Source: CAZBDU01 sp964490725
Lineage (GTDB): Bacteria; Spirochaetota; Spirochaetia; SZUA-6; DRHE01
Assembly: GCA_964490725.1 (NCBI GenBank)
Contig: CAZBDU010000130.1
Span: forward strand, 1-12,111
Length of the DNA: 12,111 nucleotides
Direction of reading: 5' to 3'
The translations under genes and the position numbers were made by a program. This document shows positions 6,600 to 12,111 of the stretch, one piece after another. The first letter of the stretch is position 1. Each line of letters starts with the position of its first letter. The notes below the pieces were generated by a model. It was not told where the DNA came from and did no database searches. It was given only the letters and a program-made list of their open reading frames with translations.

Positions 6600-6904
6600 G
6601 CCCCACCCCCCTTGTCGGGGTTGAGGATCTGGATTTCGATGTCTCCGCGAGCGTAGGTCTGACAGGCCAGTCGGGTGCCGCCGTCGGCCTGCAGGCTCGC
6701 CAGGCGGCGGCTTTCCGCATCCCGGATCGGGCTGAGCCGTTCCTGCCCCCTCAGGACCCGGACGGCGCAGCGCCCGCACTGGGCCCGGCCTCCGCAGACC
6801 GTGTCGATGGGCACTCCGGCCCGCTGGAGCAGCACCAGGATCGATAGCGCCGCGCTCGAGGGGACCTGCCGGGGCGCCCCCCCGGCGCCGACTACCCGGA
6901 TCAT
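6596..6904 (-). CDS. [2Fe-2S] ferredoxin
   Basis: Small electron-transfer protein of 102 aa. With the ATG at 6904 as residue 1, the cluster ligands are C37, C43, C46 and C81, spaced C-x5-C-x2-C-x34-C. This spacing and the CGGRAQCGRCAVRVL and RLACQT contexts resemble the N-terminal ferredoxin domain of RACo-type corrinoid-activation proteins and NqrF-like reductases more than plant-type C-x4-C ferredoxins. Here it stands alone, without the large ATPase or reductase domain. An in-frame TTG at 6913 could add three residues, but it lies within the predicted -10 hexamer. No SD precedes the ATG. A promoter 8 nt upstream suggests a leaderless mRNA. The stop codon overlaps the start of the flavoenzyme gene by 4 nt, so the two are expected to be made together. 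Confidence 0.88.
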   Translation of the reverse strand: MIRVVGAGGAPRQVPSSAALSILVLLQRAGVPIDTVCGGRAQCGRCAVRVLRGQERLSPIRDAESRRLASLQADGGTRLACQTYARGDIEIQILNPDKGGGA

Positions 6905-6912
6905 ACCAGCCA

Positions 6913-6941
6913 AGCGTAGTGGAGGGTCCGGGGAAAGTCAA
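6913..6941 (-). promoter_or_regulatory. Promoter of the ferredoxin/oxidoreductase unit, probably leaderless
   Basis: On the minus strand, TTGACT (6941-6936) and TACGCT (6918-6913) are separated by exactly 17 nt. The -10 hexamer ends 8 nt before the ferredoxin ATG (6904), so transcription would begin at or within a few bases of the start codon. There is no SD, which agrees with a leaderless message. Confidence 0.6.
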
Positions 6942-7018
6942 ACGCGGGCCCCGCGAAAGCCTCGATAGCTTCAAGGGAAAGGCCCGGGTGGCCGAACATT
7001 ACAGCAAGGAAAAAAGTG

Positions 7019-7501
7019 ATGGAAGAGAGCCCTTCCCGTCCGCTCCCTGCCTCCGCAGGCCCTGACCCCAACTTCGAGGCGCGCGAGCGCATCATGTCTC
7101 TCATCGAGGCCATTCGCGAGGTCTTCGACAAGCATTTCGACCGCACCTGGTTCTCCATCATCATCGACGGTCTGCCGATCAGCTTCCGTACGGTCCGGGA
7201 AATCCGCGAGCTGGTGTCCCTGCAGTCGGTCCACCCCGGCGACGAGCGGGCCATCTACCAGGGGGTGCTGGAGCTGGAGGAGTTCATCCACCACGTGCGC
7301 AGGTTTCTCCTGCCGGTGCTGAAGGAGCGACTGCAGGTGTCGTGGCTGTCGCCGGACAAGGTGGTTCGCGACAAGGTCCAGTACATCCTGCGGCGCCTGG
7401 TGGTCTACAGCTTCCCCCACAACCTGGCGCGTCTGGACGCCCTCACCGAGGAGCTCCGGCGGGAGCTGCTGGCCTCCTATCCATTTCTGTCGGTGGCCTG
7501 A
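7019..7501 (+). CDS. Uncharacterised mainly helical protein upstream of moxR
   Basis: I do not recognise this 160-aa protein. AAGGA (7006-7010) lies 8 nt before ATG 7019; GTG 7016 is in frame and would be 5 nt away, so ATG is preferred. The first 18 or so residues are Pro/Ser-rich and probably disordered. The rest looks largely alpha-helical, with a WFSIIIDGLPISF segment at about 41-53 and amphipathic helices rich in Arg, Glu and Leu (VREIRELVSLQ, LEELEEF-like and DALTEELRRELL stretches). There is no signal peptide or membrane span, so it should be cytoplasmic. It is divergent from the ferredoxin gene (about 115 nt gap) and ends 67 nt before moxR. moxR seems to have its own start signal, so a shared operon is possible but not certain. 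Confidence 0.75.
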   Translation: MEESPSRPLPASAGPDPNFEARERIMSLIEAIREVFDKHFDRTWFSIIIDGLPISFRTVREIRELVSLQSVHPGDERAIYQGVLELEEFIHHVRRFLLPVLKERLQVSWLSPDKVVRDKVQYILRRLVVYSFPHNLARLDALTEELRRELLASYPFLSVA

Positions 7502-7554
7502 GGCCGCCTCATCCGGCGCGAGAGCCCGGCGTAGAAGTTTCGAGGCAAACCCGC

Positions 7555-7568
7555 TACACTCATCGCGT
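7555..7568 (+). promoter_or_regulatory. -10-like element immediately before moxR, possibly leaderless
   Basis: TACACT (7555-7560) ends exactly 8 nt before the moxR ATG, the same distance as the -10 of the ferredoxin gene. There is no SD before the ATG. The -35 region at a 17-nt spacing (TAGAAG, 7532-7537) is weak, so the call rests mainly on the -10 element and on the missing ribosome site. Confidence 0.4.
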
Positions 7569-8609
7569 ATGCCACGGCAGCACAGGCAGAGAGCGGTGAA
7601 GGAGTCCCCCCTCCCTCCGGCGGCTGCCGGCCAGGCCGGTGTGGCCGACCGGGAGGCGGTGGAGGCCGCCTTCCTTCTGGCCACGCGGCTGATCGACGGT
7701 CTGGAGCGGGTGATCCGCGGCAAGAGGCGGGCGCTGGAGTACCTGGTCACCGGCCTTCTCGCCGGCGGGCACGTGCTGCTGGAGGACGTGCCCGGTCTGG
7801 GCAAGACCACGCTGGCCAAGACCACCGCCCGGCTGATCGCCCGGGACAAGCGCGGCGCCCCGGTGGAGTTCAGGCGCATCCAGTTCACCCCGGACCTGCT
7901 GCCCTACGACATCACCGGCGTGGACGTCTTCGAGCCGGACCGGCGCCGCTTCGTGTTCCGGCCCGGTCCGGTGTTCGCGCACATCGTGCTGGCCGACGAG
8001 ATCAACCGCACCACCCCGAAGGTGCAGTCCGCCCTTCTGGAGGTGATGGCCGAGCAGCAGGTCACCGTGGGCACCCGCACCCACGCCATGGACCCGTTCT
8101 TCTTCGTCGTGGCCACCCAGAACCCGGTGGAGACCGACGGCGTCTACCCGCTGCCGCTGGCGCAACTGGATCGCTTCCTCATGCGCCTGGCCATGGGCTA
8201 CCCCGACGAGGAGGCGGAGCTGGCCATCGTCCGCGAGGACCCCTCCGCCACCGAGATGCCCCGGGTGAAGCCGGTGTGCACCAAGGCCGAGCTCCTCGAG
8301 GCCCGCGGTACCGCCTCCGGCCTGTACTGCGACGAGAAGCTCATGCGGGTGGCCGTGGCCGTGGCCGCCGCCAGCCGCCGGCACCGGGGCATCCAGCTGG
8401 GCTGCTCACCCCGGGCCAGCCTGATGCTGGTGAAGGCGGCCCGCGCCCATGCGCTGGTCAAGGGGAGAGCCTACTGCATAGACCAGGACCTGCTGGACAT
8501 GGCCCCGCTGGTGCTGGCCCACCGGCTGCTGCTGAAGGACATCCGCATCGACCCCGGCGCCCTGATCCGGGAGATCACCCTGCATGAGCTTCAGCGCCTC
8601 GGCTACTGA
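7569..8609 (+). CDS. MoxR-family AAA+ ATPase
   Basis: A 346-aa cytoplasmic AAA+ ATPase of the MoxR branch, thought to act as a chaperone that remodels or activates partner proteins, often VWA-type proteins. Motifs: Walker A EDVPGLGKTT (72-81), Walker B VLADEINR (140-147, D143/E144), sensor 1 ATQNP (182-186) and the following LDRF with R202. The HIVLADEINR and VYPLPLAQLDRF signatures are typical of the family, and the length is normal. The ATG has no SD, and the first 25 or so residues are a poorly structured extension, so a later start such as GTG 7596 is possible. The 3' end overlaps the DUF58 gene by 26 nt, giving strong coupling to the next two genes. Confidence 0.92.
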   Translation: MPRQHRQRAVKESPLPPAAAGQAGVADREAVEAAFLLATRLIDGLERVIRGKRRALEYLVTGLLAGGHVLLEDVPGLGKTTLAKTTARLIARDKRGAPVEFRRIQFTPDLLPYDITGVDVFEPDRRRFVFRPGPVFAHIVLADEINRTTPKVQSALLEVMAEQQVTVGTRTHAMDPFFFVVATQNPVETDGVYPLPLAQLDRFLMRLAMGYPDEEAELAIVREDPSATEMPRVKPVCTKAELLEARGTASGLYCDEKLMRVAVAVAAASRRHRGIQLGCSPRASLMLVKAARAHALVKGRAYCIDQDLLDMAPLVLAHRLLLKDIRIDPGALIREITLHELQRLGY

Positions 8610-9918
8610 GATCCCTGCCCGCCGGTTCCCGCTGACCCGCAGAGGTCTCGCCTTTCTGGGGCTCTCCCTGGCGGTAGCGGCCGTCGGGGCGGTCCGCATG
8701 GAGCTGGCGGCGCTCCTCTGGGGCAGCTCCTTCCTGCTGGTGAGCCTGTACGCGGCGGCCGGCGCGTTGTTCCTGCGCGGCGTGGTGAGGCGGCACCTGC
8801 GCCGGACTCCCGACGCGGTGGACTGCCGGCTTCCCGCGCGGGGGCTTTTCCCGGGCACCCCGGCGCTGGCCCGGGTGGAGGCCGACCTGCCCCGCCTGCT
8901 CCTGCCCGGGTTCCGGCTGGCCTTCCGGGCGGACTTCGGCTGGCAGAGCCGGCCGCCGCTGCGCCTGCAGGCCTGGCTTGCACCGGGCGTGGGGGTGCAG
9001 ATGCCGGGGTTCCGCCCGCGCTGGCGCGGCTGCTATCGCTCCCATGCGGCGCGCGTGGCGGTGGGGGATCTGGCGGGGCTGGCCGCCGCGGAGATCCTGC
9101 TGCCCCTGGCCGAAGAGGTGCGGGTGCTGCCCGCCGCGCCTGCGCCCGTGGAGCTGGCCGTCCCCCAGCAGGAGGGGGGGCAGGAGCCGAGCCGCCAGCG
9201 GCGCCGCGTGCGCAGCGACGAGCTGCTGGAGACGCGGAAGTACTTCCCGGGGGACGACCCGCGGAGGATCAACTGGAAGCTCTATGCCCACCTGGGCCAG
9301 GTGTTCCTGCGCATCGGTGAGGAGAGCCCGCCGCCCAGGTCCCGCTCGATTCTGATTCTGGACACCTCCTTCTCGCCGCTGCTCCCCTCCTCGCTGGAGG
9401 CCGACTACCTGGACCGGCTCATCGAGCGCTGCCTGGCGGTGGCGGAGATGCTGCTTCTCGCCGGGCGGCAGGTGCTGCTGGCCACCTGCGCCTGGCGTGC
9501 GCCGCGGGCGTTCGCCCCGGAGAAGCGCCTGGAGCTGCTGGGCCGCCTGGCAGAGCTGTGGTGGAGCGAGAGATGCAAGCCGGAGCTGCCGGCGGAGCGG
9601 GGAGTGGAGGCCTGGGTCTTCTCCACCCCCGGCTCCGCGGCGGTGGAGGGGATCGCCGCCGCCGCGGCGGAGCGAGCCTGGAAGGCGCACCTGTGCTTTG
9701 CGGCGCCGGGATCTGAAGGCCGGGAGGGCCCCTCTCGCCTCAGGCGGCTGCTGTTCGTCCCCGCGGGGGCGGCGATGGCCGAGGGGGGAGGCGAGGCCGC
9801 GGCCGGCGAGGCGCGGAGCAGGCGCGCCGCCCGGGCGGAGGAGCTTCGCTTTCGGAGCTCCTTCCAGGAGGAAAGCCGGCGCCTGGCCGGGAGGTTCGCG
9901 GATGTCCGCACGCTCTGA
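8584..9918 (+). CDS. DUF58 domain membrane protein (VWA-like)
   Basis: A 444-aa protein of the DUF58 family, regularly encoded beside MoxR ATPases. Two hydrophobic segments near the N-terminus (about residues 20-38 and 40-62) anchor it in the membrane. The hallmark is at 220-232, YFPGDDPRRINWK, followed by a VWA-like strand ending LILDTS (D260-T261-S262), which resembles the start of a metal-ion adhesion site. The C-terminal third is Ala/Arg/Glu-rich and less conserved. The ATG lies inside the moxR end, with GGGAG (8569-8573) 10 nt upstream. The stop overlaps the transglutaminase gene by 17 nt. It is presumed to link the ATPase to the envelope protein that follows; this is inference from gene context. 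Confidence 0.9.
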   Translation: MSFSASATEIPARRFPLTRRGLAFLGLSLAVAAVGAVRMELAALLWGSSFLLVSLYAAAGALFLRGVVRRHLRRTPDAVDCRLPARGLFPGTPALARVEADLPRLLLPGFRLAFRADFGWQSRPPLRLQAWLAPGVGVQMPGFRPRWRGCYRSHAARVAVGDLAGLAAAEILLPLAEEVRVLPAAPAPVELAVPQQEGGQEPSRQRRRVRSDELLETRKYFPGDDPRRINWKLYAHLGQVFLRIGEESPPPRSRSILILDTSFSPLLPSSLEADYLDRLIERCLAVAEMLLLAGRQVLLATCAWRAPRAFAPEKRLELLGRLAELWWSERCKPELPAERGVEAWVFSTPGSAAVEGIAAAAAERAWKAHLCFAAPGSEGREGPSRLRRLLFVPAGAAMAEGGGEAAAGEARSRRAARAEELRFRSSFQEESRRLAGRFADVRTL

Positions 9919-12111
9919 GCGGCCCGGCGCCTGGCTGCTGCTGGCCGCCCGCAATCTGCTCCTTCTCTTTCTGTGCCTCAACGCCTGGCTGTACTTCCGC
10001 CGGGAGCTGAGCCTTCCGCTGCTGGCTGCCTGGTTCCTGGTGGCCGTGGCGGCGGCGCTGCTGTTGGAGCGGCTGCGGCTGCGCATTTGGGCCGCGCTGC
10101 CCGCGTTCCTGGCGCTCCTGTTCGTCCTGCGGGCGCTCGCCTTGCTGGTGCTGGCCCTGCAGAGACGCCTGGCCCCCGGTCCGGGGGCGGATTTTCTGGC
10201 GGTGCACTTCGACCGCAACTTCTGGGTCTACCTGGGGCCCCTGGTGGTGGTGTGGCTGTTCAACTTCCTGGCCCGCCGCCGGCCCGGTTTCGTCTTCCTG
10301 GAGGCCGCCCTGAACGGAATCCTGATGGTGGGGCTGTTCTGGAGCCAGGGCAACTACCGGCTGACCCTCTATCCCCACCCTTCCCTGTACGCTGCCTCGC
10401 TGTTCGGCTTCCTGCTGGTGCAGATGGGCCTCCTGCTGCTGGCCGACCCGCGTGGGGCGGGCGGGCCAGGCGGTCTCCCGGGAGGGGCCGCGCTGCCGGA
10501 GCCGCAGGCCGGCTCCGGGGCTGCCGCGGCGGTCCGCGGCAGAGTGCGTTCGGCTGCCGCCGTTCTCTGGCTGCTGGTGCCGATGCTGGCGGTGCTGGTG
10601 CTGTTCCTGCTGGGACGTTTCAACCAGGGGGCGGTCCAGCAGGGCGGCGGCCTGATGAAGCCCACCCTCTTCCGCTTCGACTTTTCCCAGTACGTGAAGC
10701 TGGAGAGCGAGATCCGCATGTCCGACGACCTGGTGATGCTGCTGCGCAAGCAGGGCTCGCCCCGGCGGATGCTGCTGCGCCGCTACGTGCTAAGCGGCTA
10801 CGAGCGGCGGCGCGGCTTCTTTGCGGCGCCGCGGCAGGAGGCGGAGCAGTACCCCACCACGGTGGGAGACGCGCCGGAGAGGTTTCCGGACCCCGGCTAC
10901 GCCGCCCGCCAGGCGGTGGGGCAGGAGTACTTCTTCGTCAACTTCGACCCCACCTCGCTGGTGGCCATGAACTATCCCACCGAGGTGGCCCCCCTCACCA
11001 ACTGGGAGGGCTCCTCGTTCCTGCGCATCTACCGGGTGCGCTCGCGGGTGAGCGAGGCCGGGGAGCCGGAGCTGGCCGGAGGGGGCGCCGGCGGCCTTCC
11101 GGAGGAGCAGCTGAAGCTGTACACCCACTACGGGGGCAGCGAGCAGATCCGCGCGCTGGCGGAGAGCATCGTGGCGGGAGCGCCGCAAGACCGCTACCGG
11201 CGGACCACCCTCATCCGGGACTACCTGAAGTCCAACTACTACTACTCCCTGAAGCCGGGCCTGGCCGCCGACGGCGACCAGTTGGGGCACTTCCTCTTCG
11301 AAAGCCGCAAGGGCTACTGCTCCTACTTCGCCTTCGCCATGACCCTGCTGTGCCGCAGCCTGGGCATCCCGGCGCGTGTGGCGGTGGGTTTCTACGTGGA
11401 CCCCCAGGCGGAGGTGTTGAACTTCTACGAGGTGAGGGCCTTTCAGGCCCATGCCTGGGTGGAGGTCTACTTCGGAGAATACGGCTGGATCGAGTTCGAC
11501 CCCTCCTCGGAGAGCATCGCGCCCGGGGAGGAGATGAGCCTGCGGTTCGGGTTCGACCCCGAGCGCTTCGCCCGCCTCATCGAGGAAATCCTCCGCAACC
11601 AGCAGGCTCTGCGGGAGGCCGAGGCGCCGGCCGGGGAGGGGGAGCTCCGCGGGCTGCCCTGGGCCCGCTGGCTGGTGCAGGGGGTGGTGCGCGGTCTGGC
11701 CTGGGCGGCCAGGCTGTGGTACCTCACCCTGCCGCTGCTTTACGTGGCGCTCGTTCTGGGCGCCAAGGCCCTGGTGCTGGTCTCCGCCTCCGCCGCCCGC
11801 GACCCCCGCCGCCGGGTGCGCCGTCTCTACCTGTTCACGGTCCTCCAGCTTCAGGGAGCGGGCCTGGTGAGGCGCCCCGATGAATCCCCCCTGGAGTTCG
11901 CCGCGCGTCTTGGGGAGCAGGGCCTGCGATTGGCCGGATGGACCTCCTCCTACCTGGAGGCGGTGTTCGCCGATCGCTTCGGCCCCGAGCAGCGGCGCAG
12001 CGCGGAGAGAGACCTCGCAGCCTTCCGCCGCTCCTATCGCGCCCTCTACCGGCTGGCGGCCCGGGTGCTGCACCTGCTGAACCCCGCCGGCGCCTTCCGG
12101 AGGAGACCGTG
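9902..12111 (+). CDS. Membrane transglutaminase-like protein, incomplete at the window end
   Basis: The frame is open from ATG 9902 for 736 codons to the last base, where it ends with TG, so a TGA one base later is possible. GGGAGG (9889-9894) lies 7 nt upstream. The N-terminal part has about six to seven membrane spans within residues 11-181 and 217-237, separated by a Gly/Ala/Pro-rich linker. A large extracytoplasmic part follows, holding a transglutaminase core with the Cys-His-Asp triad: C473 in KGYCSYFA, H517 in QAHAWVEV and D533 in IEFDPS. A further span at about 606-630 and a charged C-terminal tail complete a TgpA-like (COG1305) layout. All triad residues are present, so it could be a protease, amidase or transglutaminase at the cell surface. 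It is co-translated with DUF58 and MoxR. A 636-codon frame on the same strand at 9973-11883 is out of phase and is not the gene. Confidence 0.9.
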   Translation, partial: MSARSERPGAWLLLAARNLLLLFLCLNAWLYFRRELSLPLLAAWFLVAVAAALLLERLRLRIWAALPAFLALLFVLRALALLVLALQRRLAPGPGADFLAVHFDRNFWVYLGPLVVVWLFNFLARRRPGFVFLEAALNGILMVGLFWSQGNYRLTLYPHPSLYAASLFGFLLVQMGLLLLADPRGAGGPGGLPGGAALPEPQAGSGAAAAVRGRVRSAAAVLWLLVPMLAVLVLFLLGRFNQGAVQQGGGLMKPTLFRFDFSQYVKLESEIRMSDDLVMLLRKQGSPRRMLLRRYVLSGYERRRGFFAAPRQEAEQYPTTVGDAPERFPDPGYAARQAVGQEYFFVNFDPTSLVAMNYPTEVAPLTNWEGSSFLRIYRVRSRVSEAGEPELAGGGAGGLPEEQLKLYTHYGGSEQIRALAESIVAGAPQDRYRRTTLIRDYLKSNYYYSLKPGLAADGDQLGHFLFESRKGYCSYFAFAMTLLCRSLGIPARVAVGFYVDPQAEVLNFYEVRAFQAHAWVEVYFGEYGWIEFDPSSESIAPGEEMSLRFGFDPERFARLIEEILRNQQALREAEAPAGEGELRGLPWARWLVQGVVRGLAWAARLWYLTLPLLYVALVLGAKALVLVSASAARDPRRRVRRLYLFTVLQLQGAGLVRRPDESPLEFAARLGEQGLRLAGWTSSYLEAVFADRFGPEQRRSAERDLAAFRRSYRALYRLAARVLHLLNPAGAFRRRP

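Noticed and set aside
5523..6656. 377-codon plus-strand frame opposite the oxidoreductase
   Set aside because: The minus strand carries the GAGHNG and GG motifs and a typical FAD-enzyme C-terminus; the plus-strand product is low-complexity.
8575..10218. 547-codon minus-strand frame opposite the DUF58 gene
   Set aside because: Arg/Ala/Gln-rich shadow caused by GC-skewed third positions; the DUF58 hallmark lies on the plus strand.
9973..11883. 636-codon plus-strand frame within the transglutaminase region
   Set aside because: Out of phase with the frame that carries the Cys-His-Asp triad and membrane spans; its product is Gly/Ala/Pro/Arg-rich with no domain.
1..12111. CRISPR arrays, tRNA or rRNA genes, transposases
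   Set aside because: I saw no regularly spaced direct repeats, no tRNA cloverleaf or rRNA-like stretch and no transposase-like protein on either strand.

Overview
The window is GC-rich bacterial DNA, densely packed with short gaps and overlapping genes. Most genes have good Shine-Dalgarno (SD) sites, and the first operon has a perfect consensus sigma-70 promoter. I cannot assign a phylum from the sequence. The gene content (Pot-type polyamine ABC transporter, MoxR/DUF58/transglutaminase cluster) is widespread in bacteria.

Layout. (1) Bases 1-357 hold no convincing gene but carry the promoter and a leader of about 137 nt for a polyamine-type ABC transporter operon in the order binding protein, ATPase, permease, permease (potD-A-B-C, 358-4429). 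Between potD and potA lies a rho-independent terminator inside a set of four segments that can pair in alternative ways, as in an attenuator. (2) Bases 4430-4666 are non-coding with three hairpins and an open-frame tail that looks like a gene remnant. They are followed by a small gene (4667-4954) whose product is mostly four exact-length 16-residue repeats and whose codon use differs from its neighbours. (3) Convergent to it, on the minus strand, is a two-gene unit: a [2Fe-2S] ferredoxin (6596-6904) and a CrtI/PYROXD2-type FAD oxidoreductase (4968-6599), joined by a 4-nt GTGA overlap. (4) Divergent from these, on the plus strand, are an unrecognised 160-aa helical protein (7019-7501), then a tightly coupled trio: MoxR AAA+ ATPase, DUF58 protein and membrane transglutaminase-like protein. 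The trio overlaps by 26 and 17 nt and runs to the window edge.

How they work together. PotD would capture a polyamine-like cation outside the membrane, PotB/PotC form the channel and PotA powers import. The ferredoxin probably exchanges electrons with the flavoenzyme encoded beside it. MoxR-DUF58-transglutaminase is a recurrent bacterial module, probably a chaperone-like ATPase, a membrane-anchored adaptor and an extracytoplasmic transglutaminase-fold enzyme acting at the envelope; its biochemical role is poorly defined.

The most noteworthy signals are the potD/potA alternative-pairing terminator, the 4 x 16-residue repeat protein, the coupled ferredoxin/flavoenzyme pair, and two genes (ferredoxin and moxR) that lack an SD but have a -10-like hexamer ending exactly 8 nt before the ATG, which suggests leaderless transcripts.
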